Shown here: one piece after another, positions 27,901-36,187 of the stretch
Layout: the number at the start of each line of letters is the position of its first letter
How positions within the stretch are numbered: the stretch's first letter is position 1
From: Paenibacillaceae bacterium
GTDB lineage: Bacteria > Bacillota > Bacilli > Paenibacillales > NBRC-103111
Direction: 5' to 3'
Assembly (NCBI GenBank): GCA_029256065.1
Contig: JAQSYT010000002.1
Location: 1-53,549, forward strand
DNA length: 53,549 nt
Program-made: the position numbers and the translations under genes
The notes under the pieces: generated by a model
The model's input: the letters and a program-made list of their open reading frames with translations, nothing else
Databases searched by the model: none
Told to the model about the DNA's origin: nothing

Positions 27901-28520
27901 CCCCGGTTTTCCACATTGGACAGGAGGCCAACGCTGCTGCCTACTATACCGCCGGCCTGGACATGTGCGGCCGGGGAACCGGTAATTTGAATCTCCACAT
28001 TGCTTTTTACATCAAGAATGGTACTTTTATGATCCATATATCCAGCCACGGCACCGGCATATGCATTGCCGCCGTTAACGTGAAGATTAATGCTGCCCTC
28101 CAAATTTAAGCGGCCAATGGTGCCTTCATACATATAGCCGACCAGACCGGCATAATCACCGCTGTTTACGGTAAGACCGGTTACAGCCTTATTGGAGCCC
28201 ATCGGCCCCATCATAACGCCGCGGAACGGCTGCTCAGGCGTACCGATGGGGCGCCATTCATGAGCCGACAAATCCAGGTCGGTTACAATCTCCAGGATTT
28301 TGCCCTTGAAGTCGATACCGCCGTAAACCAGCTCGGAAACACCTGCCAGCTTTTCGGATGTATCAATGGTAAATGTCACATAGTCCGCGTTATACCATGT
28401 GGTATCCGCATAGCTTGACCAGCTGCCGCTTGCCGCCTTTGCCCCCAGACCTGCGGGGACAAAGGAGACCAGCAGCAGAAGGCAGCAGACAAGCTTGATC
28501 CACTTTTGTCTGAAAAGCAT
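18996..28520 (-). CDS. Giant GLUG-repeat surface protein with three C-terminal SLH domains
   Basis: A 3174-residue secreted protein. A signal peptide (about 1-31, ending AKAA) is followed by three blocks of GLUG-type repeats (GGLAG-x-N-x-G and relatives, predicted right-handed beta helix) at about 35-1340, 1360-2170 and 2190-2640. Each block opens with a leading domain of the form W-x-PIG...F-x-G. An N/G-rich linker separates the first two. A chitobiase C-terminal-like domain (ITLEG-free form with YYTTNGTQPTEL, about 2665-2755), a nine-glycine linker, a beta stalk and three SLH domains (about 2990-3174, the first and third with TRAE) complete it. SLH domains bind pyruvylated secondary wall polymer, so it sits on the cell surface as a likely adhesin. 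ATG 28520 follows AAGGTG; an ATG seven codons earlier is less likely. It is last in the operon. Confidence 0.85.
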   Translation of the reverse strand: MLFRQKWIKLVCCLLLLVSFVPAGLGAKAASGSWSSYADTTWYNADYVTFTIDTSEKLAGVSELVYGGIDFKGKILEIVTDLDLSAHEWRPIGTPEQPFRGVMMGPMGSNKAVTGLTVNSGDYAGLVGYMYEGTIGRLNLEGSINLHVNGGNAYAGAVAGYMDHKSTILDVKSNVEIQITGSPAAHVQAGGIVGSSVGLLSNVENRGGITVNGVGEVQAGGITGAGSGELVLKKNDNKGPVSVTGSVYRSDAGGIIGFAHGKLDMDEEDTFIRNSGQLTVQNTGSGALGGIVGRAGPAAAVEFSALTTNSGGIRLDAGSSAADTYAGGLIGSLEIPQATNSRAAFVQSGEIVHHGGIRAYTGGIAGSVTGDLVWTQAFSGTVPVTVSGVSELYTGGLVGKAGAALAFDSAAVNQGAVQVDASGNHVYTGGLAGYAANSLTLGNSAAAAYSNTGGITVTGTASDVYTGGIIANRSYTKAANNVASSGAIAVTGAQRLYTGGYFGMVSGTDPAVAGEAFASSIHVTSTASADEAHDVYTGGIAGYLNGNSISNVTVGGTASTSVVLHSDGQVGGVAGYANGEIAQAAVHQARIEATGAGGTAGGIAGLAQGRISVASVGNAAPEADSYKVSIAVEASEVAAGGVIGKDSGNLRLESITASGISLESSAAAAQVKLGGLAGITSAQTMAGTQETPVSVHHITASAAGDDNAVGGVIGRNETPLDRERLKQVFDISIQVQGNRSILGGITGSNSGVLTDLEATGIEIVSGGADNQAGGLAGYTDAAVIRPLVYAGEAGLTLTLQGAGASAGGVAGLVKNASVTGDGTASSSAGLVVNAEATASGARIGGIVGFSDASPLTDVIAESPIVTAKGANSLAGGLAGEITGANITDSAVRGMLPEYAVFNLYGADSKVGGVAGKAQNSAITGDSAQTNVENLLITGADTAAGLTAGGVAGHLTDGSLNNLFGQLVKLTVKGPHSTVGGLAGYNRGLAGYGEEGQAQVIRGSYLENLTINLAATAASSTTGGLIGINDERTDEDAEVNIASAVSSIGSSRYTGSVTVHGPGSVTGGLIGENRSVVANNSIAEKLPVLSDGNNSTVGGLIGQNSGKGTVYYSYSNAIVTASGESTVIGGLAGLNAGHVIASYTETDLTGNAVGTSGEYAALGGLVGKNTGEIRNSFTSAVVTSNGAYTFTGGLVGDHSGSVANSYAAKNVTAHGTGSFVGGLIGRMTTGTVAGSYSGGQVTGDNGAYAGGFAGYYKNTSKELIDNTYYVKDESKSINSGLLDFGGGTYYELNQYSRLSPILSTTLADRNAFPALSGWTFSDTAWRYGSENAEYRYPELNLSANNGGDGGNNGGGGSPVSMNINWYTKNTNALTFTLQTEADLAGLAAVVNGTVTGVNKFDFKGKTIQLTAPVHIQSTHWDPIGADTAHAFQGQFVGNGNLISGLKVSGGDYTGLFGIIGSYAAVRQVALEPVNVTGTQWVGTLAGLNQGKVSEISVALSSQAQVTGGNYVGGIIGQNTGTVTNLTFTAKDGGTVKSAAANAAVGGLVGDNQSAIPASGVVLAGGTIEAFGEAAVAGGLAGKQTGDIQTSKTTIGAGGSIHASGEGSLAGGLVGTYVSGAANDVAVTLTGGSIRADGAGSIAGGMIGRSAAGQTIKNAVVTGIGGNGGEIAAAAAAGGIAGDKAGLGTNVFELEKVEVKGVSLTVTAGRSALGGIAGKLADTAVKEAVFQGSLTASKNDVKAGGVVGSAYNSILYLTEAAPRIELSAAEPESIPFIASMATETRSNAAGGIAGVMEASSEQRNAALDFGYYTPFYPGIYDAKVTAGSIVMTGSGQTLDLYAGGLVGKLHSASLYNSVSSAAVDVTGASHAVMGGAAGLLSGSAAVNIAAQSQLGAGSSSNYSAGGLAGQADNSEISYSRTASLNDKPIVIGESVAANRQATYARIGGFVGQADATTIKNASADMDIEATIVNPYATISAGGFAGILGDTAHGAIDGAYAKGSVTLDGKAGAYAGGFAGVVNAYEINQAYATGNVKSSSFDARGGGFAGVIYLGGTIADAYAMQDEVYVAGTGVATRAYAGGFAGHNDGNLSRVYAKAAHITSLAGGANSYMGSLIGYNYRDGRVADSYSTGSLAAIMYDTSSGQSANVKPLPGDGQPLANWSFTGDAPVWTLAGNGDSVVPDLANLSGWRFAPDLGFMTVSAKNTAAFEVATPEQLAGFALLQDEGAAFYRLYNREATTVTAVSKLTLTADLALEGKLWTPIAVFRGELDGGSHNISGMKRSLIEGSKLGFVSENRGVIANLTLLQPQLDGAAYAGAVAGLNGTEGLISHVTVTGGSVSAGTAAGGIAGENRSQLSDVAVQNFSVNGKETAGGIAGVNTRTIESSHTTDVTVTAAAQAGGIAGTNEGSIQTSHAGGRVTASQTEGQSAAGGIAGIQSVEGSISESFSYGEVSADAAAADAGGIAGVNEGTIAASYNTGSINAKGVETARAGGVAGYTAGALTGNVSGGQASAGVGGILVKGKTFAGGVAGQLAEGAALTGNIYDIQMLQFPVAYYTEAGSKVRAEAGQAEGLSTAKLVEGVLPAALSASVWTAQQGFYPQLSRFAGTPESGLSTAAVVLADNDTAFSVTGAYRTAGDASITWTTSQSGSITVLTASKAGASRAVAIGRVPLVYELTAAAPTSSTEKQFKDKTSIVLETAEADAVIYYTTNGTQPTELSTVYTQPIEIKDAVTIKAIAVVDGKNNSAVYAAEFKKIVQGGGGGGGGGAPSNVTASVGGKDITSTVSQSASGAETVVVLKDEAVKSLLKDGQKGTEVAVVFGEGIQVATAELKAELVKEMAAHEAVLLVKNQGAVYRVPAGVLAQAGAEGGSLRFTVAQLTNAELKQMQVTAKANGYEIQISPVAFKIAKVEGNQLKELGKLAGYAERILLLPNGAAASISPAGVMLQANSSISPVPSRLISYEGKQAVALNSVAGSGTFAVVSSAAWDFNDAQGHWAQASIGDLAARRMVGGSAPGMFEPDRSITRAEFAAIAVKALGLEGTGSKALPFQDVNAADWYATYLASAYEFGLISGFEDGTVRAQEEISRQQAMAILARAMALTGLPAEASDEEVQNLLATFEDADGIADYAKTAIAASVKAGLVSGRSSTEIAPDALMTRAEVATIVQKLLKLSGLTE

Positions 28521-28562
28521 AAAGCACCTTCCTGCTCTCATAGTCGGATTGCTCTTAACTTC

Positions 28563-31500
28563 TTACAGCTTGCCTACGGGTACCTTCTGATTCAACCGGG
28601 CTGCGATTGCCGCAGCTTGGGCGCGGGTAAGCGCTCCGTCCGGAAGCAGAGCTTGATCCTGGCCGTTAATAATTCCCTCACGGATACAGAGAGCAACAGC
28701 TTCTCTTGCCCATTCCGGAATGGACGTCCCGTCCTCAAACGCACCCAGAATCGTATTGACGTCCGCTTCATTCACTGCCGTATTTCCTCCAAGCAGCGTG
28801 AGCGCCCGGCCTGCCATAACCATAGCCTCCAACCGGGTGAGTTCACCTCCGGGACGGAAGGTACCGTCCTCGAAGCCGTCCACCAGACCGTTAGCGGAAG
28901 CGATGGCAACACTGCGGCTGAACCAGTCATCCGCGGATACATCGGTGAAGCCTGATGTGGCTTGCTGGCTCATCAGACCAAGCACACGGAGCAGCACAGT
29001 GGGATATTCCGCACGGGTAATGCGGCTGTCGGGAGCGAATTCATCCGCTCCGCGGCCCAGCATGAACAGCTTACCGCTGGCTTCTGCAATCACATCCTTG
29101 GCCCAGCTGTCTGCAGCCACATCGGCAAAGGAAGGGTTGTTCTTGATGAAGGCAATGCTGCCATCATCGGTCAAGGTCACATTCACATACGCTTTGTTGT
29201 TGTCGATATCCAGTTTCCATGGAACAGTGGTCCAATCGCCGTTTTTGCTTCTCAGCACCACGCCTGTGATATCCTTGGCAGCAATGCTGTCGGGAATCGC
29301 CACTCTTGCAGCAATGGAACGTCCGGCATAAATTCCGGATTGGTTAATTTCAAAGGTGACGCCTTCTCCGTCTCCCAGCAGTTCAGCCTGGAGAGAAGCG
29401 GCGACCTTTTCCAGCTCTGCTTTTTCGGAAGCGGTGTTTTTCTCCAGCACAAGCTTCAGATCCTTGCCGGACTCAGCTGCAAGATTAGCCGGAATGGCCA
29501 GATCCGCGAAGGGCAGTGCCAAACGGAGGGTTTGTCCGTTCTTGGCTGCTTGGGCCAGCAGGCTGGAGCCGATTTCAAACTCGTAGCCGTTTACCAGCGT
29601 GTTATTGCCTTCGATCAGCAGCTGCTTCGGATTGGCGGCGCTGGTTCCCGCTTTGTCAATCCGGGCCGCCAAGCGGTCATTGCGCATCTCGGTTTGAACG
29701 GTGTCACCGTTGGCTTTAATGTCCGAGTTACCTGGAGCACCGCCGCCTCCACCGCCAGGGAAGCCTCCTGACTGACTCCATACACTTGCAGGCATCAGCG
29801 TGGAAACAGCCAACGCTTGTTTGCCCCCTACTGCCCGTTTGGCTACCCCGATTTTGTCACCGGCCACTGCGGATACAACACCGTCCGCCGGGAGGAGCGC
29901 CCATCCGCTTACATCATCCTTGTACCGGGGGGCTGCGAGAGCTGCGCTTGCCGCCGGATACACCTTATACACCAGCTCCGCATCCGCCATCTCTCCGGCA
30001 GATACCACATTCACCTTGGTAACGCCGGCCTTGTTGGCGACAGCAGCGGTATAAGCCTTGACCTCGCTGGTCACATCCACCACGGTCATCCCCTGGAGAA
30101 CAACATCATCGGTAAGCTGGTAATCGGCCTTCACAATAGCTGCACCCTCGGATACCGCCTTGACCGTGCCGCTACCTGATACACTGGCCGCTTCACCGGT
30201 GTAAAGGGAGTAAGTCAGTTTATCCAAATCTGCCGCAGGTACGGCTACTTCCTTAAACTTGAGCTTTTTGGCCTCATCAAGGCCATCCGGGTACCGCAGG
30301 AACGCTTCTGCCTTCTTTTCATCCTGTACGTACAAATTGGGCAGCTTCCGCAGCACCAGCGCCACAGGCACCTGGTAACCGCCGTTGGTCACCTCCACGG
30401 TTGTGCCGTTGCTGTTGCCAGCCCGGTCTACTGCTTCAAACACCAGATCAAGCTTCGGCTCACTTCCGGAAACGGTAATGTCACCTGCGAACCGGCCGTC
30501 CTGGCCTACCGTCACACGCTGCCCGTTTACCCTGAGCTCCGCATCGTTGCTGGTTTGCCCTTCTACCCGTATTTTCCCGCCGGCAGTACGGTCGCCGGTA
30601 AGCGGAGTGTCAAGATAGAGTACCGGAGCAATGGTATCCACTGTCAGATACAGCATCGTAATGGAGAAATCGCCGGTCTGTTTGTTGGTGGACCGCAATT
30701 CCACCGCATACGTTCCGTCTGTTGTAAAGCTGGAAAAGTCCAATGCTCCTGAGCTGCCGGAGCCATTGTCAGCCAGTTGGGTTTTGCCAACGGACCGGCC
30801 GTCATACAAAGCCTCCACCTCTGTATTTTGCTGGTCGGAGGTGAGGAGAATCCTCTGCTGTGTGGCGCTGGTCAGCACATCCGCGTAAGCATTGGTTGCC
30901 TCCGCTACCTTCACACTATCCGAGGTTTTAATGCCGAGAACCGGTTTTGCAGGAACAGGCAGCAAGGTGTTTGCCGTATCCGTCCGGTTGGAATAATGCA
31001 GATTTTCATTCTTGTCGGATGCTTTATCGGGTTTTACTGCTGCCAATACGCCAACCACATATTTTTGTCCAACCTGCAGCCCCTGGTAGGAGACGGGTTC
31101 CCCTTCAATAGGCTTGCTGACCAGGGTGGATTGATCCACTGCGCTGGAACGGGAAACCCGGGTCCAGCCGCCCAGGCGGATGCCTTCATACTTGCCGCTT
31201 TGGGCATTCCAGTAGGGGGCCAGCTCTTCTTCCGTAAACAGGAGGGAAGCGAAGCTGCCATATTCCGTCAGCGTTCCGTTTTGCTCCTGCATCACCTCGA
31301 TGCTGTAGCTGTGCCCGAAGCCGGCTTGGGCCGGTTTCTTGGCTGCAGGACGGAAGGAGAGATCGAAATATCCGTTGCCTGCAGGTTTTACCGAAACATC
31401 CTGCACCTCTCCGGGTGCCAGCGGATCGATTACGGTGAACTTGTCCGCGCTGGTCTTCGTGCCGAAGGTGTTGGAGGATTTCAGCTCCGCCCGCAAATAA

Positions 31501-34500
31501 TAGTCGCCTTGGGGCAGCAAACCACGGATATCCTCAGTAGCGCCCAAAAGCGAAACCTGGGACACATCAATCACCGTGCTGCCTGTTGCTGTTGTGCCGG
31601 ACATATTGCCTCCGGCGGTAACCTCCAGATCCTTGGCTACCAGAAGTCCTGCCGAGCCTGGAGCTGCTGCTTCTTCTCCTGCGGCGGCAGGAGGCAGAAC
31701 GGCATCCTTGGTCAAATAGAGGCTTACCGTATCTCCCGGCTTGGCATTGGCTACCTTCCAGGAAGCCGTAAATGTGTTCGGGTTTTGGTCCGGCTTCGTC
31801 AAACGGACTTCGTCCAGCTTGGAGACGATCGGAATATTCAGAAGTCTGGAATCCACTTGCTGGTCGGCGTACAGCTTCCATGTTCCGCCGGCTTGATTTG
31901 CCGGTACGGCAATGTAGACCTTTTTCACAAGACCGTTCTGTCCATTAATTTCCTGGGTAAAAGCATTGGCATCCGGATCATTCGTTCTGTTCACATCATA
32001 GAACAACGGATAGTCCTGACCGTTGTTATCCTTCATAACCAGATTCGGCACGTTATTTCCGGAATACTCCACCTCCAACAGTGCATCCCCGGAAACGGAG
32101 CTCATGGGAATCTCATGCAACCGTCCTTCATCCGAAACCTTGATGCCGCCGATGCCCACTCCAAAGGAGCCGTTATCCAGCAGGTCCACACCATTAGCTA
32201 CACTGTGGTATTCAATTTCATGAAGCGTGTCTTCCTTGGTCACCCAAGAGGTAGCCAATGTTTCCACGCCTTGACCCAATACAATCAGCTTGGGACCTGT
32301 CTCCGGATCCTGAATCCGCAAATACGCCAGACCTTCCGGCAGCGTTTCGCCGGAGGTGCCGAATTCAATGCCTCCGTTAAAGTAGTAGGTCACACCCAAG
32401 GTAATGAAAAGAAGGGTGTAGCTGCCCCACATCTTATCATTGTTGATCCCCAAGGAAACACCGGCCAGGGGCATGCCGCCCACAACCGGGACATCTGAAG
32501 GAATTTGCAGCTTGGCGCTGAGGAAACCCTCGAAATCGATCCGGTTCTTAATCAAATTCTGGCCCACAAACAATGAGGCCTTACCAATAATGACATCCCA
32601 GCCCAGCACGTCCACTTCCACAGATGCACTGACGAACCAAGGCGTTGCCCATTGGGCGGCAATTTTTGCCTCCGTGATCATAGTCAGCCGCTCGGAATTG
32701 GGGCTCGGCGAATAATCCAGAGCTCCTACAATCCGGATGCCTGTTTTCTTCAGGGTCAAATCAATGCTGCCATAGAAGGTGGCAGGAGGTATGCCGAAGG
32801 AAATATCCGCTCCCGCTTCAATGGTCAGCGGCACATTTCCTTCCCCGGCAATGGTATCCGCCAGCTCGCGGATAGCGCCGCGGATGCCTTGCAGGTAGGT
32901 GGCGCCGGCAATCATGACGCCGGGGTCGCCCAGCTCCGCCTCGAAGCCAATGACATCCGGCAGAATCCGCTTGTCCGGCACCTGCTTGAAGGCAAGCTCC
33001 ACTCCCACGCCGAAGCTGGCCAGCTCCGCTTTGAACTTAATGCCGTAGGTATTGGAGACATCCTCCACTTCCTGCACATAGTGGACAATGGTAATTTCAC
33101 CGGAGGGCAGCTCCGGGTCATCCTCGCCTTTTTTGCTTGAGCTAATTAAACCGATGCCCTCATTCAGATCAAACTTCAGATTGGCGTCAATCCCCACAAA
33201 ACCCTTATCATTGAAAACAACGTTGTTGATTTCCGATTCAACGATCTTAAGGTTGATGCTGCCGCCAAAAGAGATTCCGCCCGGACGGAGAATAAATTCG
33301 CTGAATTTCATCCCGAAGCCGCTGATGGAGAAGCTGGGAGCGGCAAACAGGCTGTGCCGGTTGAAATATACGTCCTCAATGACCAACTGGCGCAAGGGAT
33401 TTAACCGGTCGGATAAACCGCCGGTTGCCCATTCCAAGGAACCGTTCAGAGAGTCGTCCTCTCCGCCTTCTTGCTTTTTATCCTTGTCCTGATCCCCGTC
33501 CTCCGGCTCCTCTTCCTCCTCATCGTCATCATCCTCATCATCCGATTGCGATAATGATTTGCTGAAGCCATTATAGAAATCCAGTGTCCATTCACCGCTA
33601 TGAAAGATGAAACCGCTGCTGGCTACGGAGAGGGTACCGTCACCCTTCACCGCCAGGGTGCGGAAAAAGGGAGAATCGGCCGCTCCCGAAATCGTGCTTA
33701 GACCCAGCACATCCAGCTGCCCTTGGGCAAATACCATATCCTTGCCGCGGTAGGCTACGGCATTGTTGATGATGGCCGGTTCACTGGTGGTGTCCACCAC
33801 GTACTGCGCATCCTCGCCGCTGCCGATGCGGTTAATCATCCCGCGGATTTCAACCAGAACCTCGTCTCCGCTTTCCTCCTCCTCGTCGCTGCCGACTCCC
33901 GGTTCCTCTCCGGCAAGCTCTTCCTTGAAGGCCTCCAGCTCCTCCTCGCTTTCGAAGGCCTCCAGACGGTAGGCGGGAATTTCCTCCGGCTTCTCCAGAT
34001 ACTCTCCGCTGAATTCCGGGTCAAGGGCTTTGCCGGCCAATACCATCTTGCTCATGGCGCTGGCAAAGGTATTTTTCATCGCTTCCAGATCCACCTTGGA
34101 TGGCAGTTCCTCTCCCGGGAACGCCTCCTCGTAAGATTCCTTCATGTCCTTATAGTCTTCTGTCAGATCAAAGGTTGATTTGACTACTGCCAGGATATTT
34201 GCTTTTTTCACACGGGCTGACTCATTCTCAGTGACTGCAAAGCGTTGGGTTGTGATCAAATCATACAGTCCTGCCGTATCGGCCGTGTCCTTATAGTCCA
34301 CCTCTACCTGATATTCGCCCAAAGGCAGTGTGGGGCCAAGATCCTTCAGCTCCTTGCCGCTGCTATCCTTCATCACCTCACCCTTGGCATCCACAAGATC
34401 GCCTGTGCGGTAAGTAATCCGCATGTCACCCAGCATGCCGTCATTGGCAGGTTGAAGAATAACAGAATCACTCACCGGTACCTTGTAACGGTTGCCTGTT

Positions 34501-36155
34501 GCAATTTCTTTCAAATACAGGTCAAAGTTAGGCGGCGATGTGGCATTGCCTGGGTTATATGCCTCCACATTGGACAAATTCAATGTGATATATTTGACAT
34601 CCGTCGAGTAGGCCTCCTCCGGAGACATGGCATACACAAAGGTTTGTGCAGCAACCCCTACCGGAGGCAAGAAGACAAAGTTGGCCTTGCTGGATTTGTA
34701 CTGGGCCTTAATCGACTCATCCGTTACTCCGTCCAGCTTCTTTTCCGTTTCCGGGCTGCTTACAGACAGCATATATTCCGGAGTTGTCGGCCAGGGGCGG
34801 CCCTTGGCCATCACCTTGAAGGAGGCTGTCACCGTTTCACCCGGCTTGAAGGGGGGCTGGATTCCCAACTCGGCCTCCGCCGGCGTTGCTTCCTTGTAGA
34901 AAATGGCGTTCTGGCTGCTGCCTGCCAGAGTCTTGATTTTTCCGTCAGCGCCTCTGACTACCTGCCCCCTGTCATCCAGCTCCACGAACTTCAGCGCATT
35001 GTCCAACTGCAGACTGACATGGATGCTGGATTGCTCCATTTTAAAGTCGGCCAGATTTTCAATCTCTGCGGTAATATCGAAAACTCCCTCATTCTCATAG
35101 CCGCTGCTGTCGTCGAGAGTAGCCAATTGGTTCACAGGATCAATATAGCGGATGGAGAAAACCTTATCGGGCTGGATAATTTCACCCAAACCATAGACGG
35201 TTTCGAAGCTGCGGGCAGACCCGGCCGGCACCCGGTCGGGATTCCAATACAGCGCTACGGCAGAATCCGCCGAGCCATAGTCATTGGTGTCCGTGGTGAA
35301 ATCCAGATTGGGATTGATTTCATAATCCCACTTGGTGTTGGCCATTTTAGCCCAGTGGCCAACCACCATTTCATCCACAATGTTGATGTCATTCTCCGAA
35401 AAGTTGTTAAAGCCGTATGCCATGACATTGGTGGCCAACGGATTGGAGCTGTCGTATTTGTCCTTCATGACCCAATAGCCGGGTAGGGTATGCAGCGGCT
35501 TCTCCTCTTCGGAAATCGTGGAGGGCAGCTTGTCCGCATCCATCAACCTGCGCTCTACCTGCAGCGGCACCTTATACGCAGTACCTACCTGAAAGGCGGG
35601 GCCGTCATTGCTGCCCAGCATGGTATCCAAGAGAATCCGGGAGCCTACCTGCACATCCGCTTGAGTCGGGTTGTTGACGATGTAGCCGACATTCACGTTG
35701 CCGGCATTCATCTTGTCGGAGGTGTTGATATAGAGCTTCAGAATCTGCGTGATTTGAATCCCCTTGATGCTCCAGGTGGTCTCGATTTGCTTGGTGCCGT
35801 CCGAATTTTCCACAACCCGCGGAGTGGAAATCTCCGAGAAGAAGTCCGCTCCGAATTTATAGGGGTTGCCAAAAATATAGTCTGTTCCGTCAATCCGGAA
35901 AGTGGTAAAGGAGGTTTCAGGATCATCTCCCTGAAACATCATATTCACGTTCTGGTCATTCTTGCGGACGGGTTGGCCGTCCACCGTCCGGACCGCAAAG
36001 CGGCCCGTATGGTTATTGACCGTCACCTTGACGAAGCTGTTGCTTAACACCGTTACGTCTTCCTTGCCTATTTCATTGGCAAAGGCCGAGACCGGAAGCC
36101 CAAATGCCAGCATGGCAACAAGTAAAATGGCGATTGCCTGTTTAAATCCTCTCAT
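28563..36155 (-). CDS. Giant multidomain surface protein with three C-terminal SLH domains
   Basis: A 2530-residue secreted protein. The signal peptide (residues 1-27, AFA-N) precedes a large beta-rich N-terminal region I cannot assign, with an acidic helical segment near 690-780. An Asp/Glu tract lies at about 870-895 and may bind calcium. Residues about 930-1280 are amphipathic beta repeats (for example IKFKAELASFGVGVELAF), then fibronectin/Ig-like modules up to about 1950 (one with DTIAPVLYLDTPLTGD). A Gly-rich linker (about 2130), a stalk and three SLH domains (about 2345-2525, with ITRAE, LTRLE and LTRAQ) anchor it to the wall. The start ATG 36155 has AAGGAG ten bases upstream. It follows the 1789-residue gene by 32 bases and shares the anchor plan of the next gene. 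Confidence 0.82.
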   Translation of the reverse strand: MRGFKQAIAILLVAMLAFGLPVSAFANEIGKEDVTVLSNSFVKVTVNNHTGRFAVRTVDGQPVRKNDQNVNMMFQGDDPETSFTTFRIDGTDYIFGNPYKFGADFFSEISTPRVVENSDGTKQIETTWSIKGIQITQILKLYINTSDKMNAGNVNVGYIVNNPTQADVQVGSRILLDTMLGSNDGPAFQVGTAYKVPLQVERRLMDADKLPSTISEEEKPLHTLPGYWVMKDKYDSSNPLATNVMAYGFNNFSENDINIVDEMVVGHWAKMANTKWDYEINPNLDFTTDTNDYGSADSAVALYWNPDRVPAGSARSFETVYGLGEIIQPDKVFSIRYIDPVNQLATLDDSSGYENEGVFDITAEIENLADFKMEQSSIHVSLQLDNALKFVELDDRGQVVRGADGKIKTLAGSSQNAIFYKEATPAEAELGIQPPFKPGETVTASFKVMAKGRPWPTTPEYMLSVSSPETEKKLDGVTDESIKAQYKSSKANFVFLPPVGVAAQTFVYAMSPEEAYSTDVKYITLNLSNVEAYNPGNATSPPNFDLYLKEIATGNRYKVPVSDSVILQPANDGMLGDMRITYRTGDLVDAKGEVMKDSSGKELKDLGPTLPLGEYQVEVDYKDTADTAGLYDLITTQRFAVTENESARVKKANILAVVKSTFDLTEDYKDMKESYEEAFPGEELPSKVDLEAMKNTFASAMSKMVLAGKALDPEFSGEYLEKPEEIPAYRLEAFESEEELEAFKEELAGEEPGVGSDEEEESGDEVLVEIRGMINRIGSGEDAQYVVDTTSEPAIINNAVAYRGKDMVFAQGQLDVLGLSTISGAADSPFFRTLAVKGDGTLSVASSGFIFHSGEWTLDFYNGFSKSLSQSDDEDDDDEEEEEPEDGDQDKDKKQEGGEDDSLNGSLEWATGGLSDRLNPLRQLVIEDVYFNRHSLFAAPSFSISGFGMKFSEFILRPGGISFGGSINLKIVESEINNVVFNDKGFVGIDANLKFDLNEGIGLISSSKKGEDDPELPSGEITIVHYVQEVEDVSNTYGIKFKAELASFGVGVELAFKQVPDKRILPDVIGFEAELGDPGVMIAGATYLQGIRGAIRELADTIAGEGNVPLTIEAGADISFGIPPATFYGSIDLTLKKTGIRIVGALDYSPSPNSERLTMITEAKIAAQWATPWFVSASVEVDVLGWDVIIGKASLFVGQNLIKNRIDFEGFLSAKLQIPSDVPVVGGMPLAGVSLGINNDKMWGSYTLLFITLGVTYYFNGGIEFGTSGETLPEGLAYLRIQDPETGPKLIVLGQGVETLATSWVTKEDTLHEIEYHSVANGVDLLDNGSFGVGIGGIKVSDEGRLHEIPMSSVSGDALLEVEYSGNNVPNLVMKDNNGQDYPLFYDVNRTNDPDANAFTQEINGQNGLVKKVYIAVPANQAGGTWKLYADQQVDSRLLNIPIVSKLDEVRLTKPDQNPNTFTASWKVANAKPGDTVSLYLTKDAVLPPAAAGEEAAAPGSAGLLVAKDLEVTAGGNMSGTTATGSTVIDVSQVSLLGATEDIRGLLPQGDYYLRAELKSSNTFGTKTSADKFTVIDPLAPGEVQDVSVKPAGNGYFDLSFRPAAKKPAQAGFGHSYSIEVMQEQNGTLTEYGSFASLLFTEEELAPYWNAQSGKYEGIRLGGWTRVSRSSAVDQSTLVSKPIEGEPVSYQGLQVGQKYVVGVLAAVKPDKASDKNENLHYSNRTDTANTLLPVPAKPVLGIKTSDSVKVAEATNAYADVLTSATQQRILLTSDQQNTEVEALYDGRSVGKTQLADNGSGSSGALDFSSFTTDGTYAVELRSTNKQTGDFSITMLYLTVDTIAPVLYLDTPLTGDRTAGGKIRVEGQTSNDAELRVNGQRVTVGQDGRFAGDITVSGSEPKLDLVFEAVDRAGNSNGTTVEVTNGGYQVPVALVLRKLPNLYVQDEKKAEAFLRYPDGLDEAKKLKFKEVAVPAADLDKLTYSLYTGEAASVSGSGTVKAVSEGAAIVKADYQLTDDVVLQGMTVVDVTSEVKAYTAAVANKAGVTKVNVVSAGEMADAELVYKVYPAASAALAAPRYKDDVSGWALLPADGVVSAVAGDKIGVAKRAVGGKQALAVSTLMPASVWSQSGGFPGGGGGGAPGNSDIKANGDTVQTEMRNDRLAARIDKAGTSAANPKQLLIEGNNTLVNGYEFEIGSSLLAQAAKNGQTLRLALPFADLAIPANLAAESGKDLKLVLEKNTASEKAELEKVAASLQAELLGDGEGVTFEINQSGIYAGRSIAARVAIPDSIAAKDITGVVLRSKNGDWTTVPWKLDIDNNKAYVNVTLTDDGSIAFIKNNPSFADVAADSWAKDVIAEASGKLFMLGRGADEFAPDSRITRAEYPTVLLRVLGLMSQQATSGFTDVSADDWFSRSVAIASANGLVDGFEDGTFRPGGELTRLEAMVMAGRALTLLGGNTAVNEADVNTILGAFEDGTSIPEWAREAVALCIREGIINGQDQALLPDGALTRAQAAAIAARLNQKVPVGKL

Positions 36156-36187
36156 CCGCTTTTGACTCCTTCATTCTTGGGATTGGC

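Noticed and set aside
19500-28500. Regular repeats in the 3174-residue gene as a possible CRISPR array or satellite
   Set aside because: The repeats are GLUG-type protein repeats in one open frame; the DNA copies are diverged and spacing varies.
30777-32498. 573-codon plus-strand open frame inside the 2530-residue gene
   Set aside because: It is antisense to a gene with a ribosome site, signal peptide and recognisable domains; its translation is Cys/Arg/Gly/His-rich with no family resemblance. The same applies to 23868-25397 and 34245-35486.
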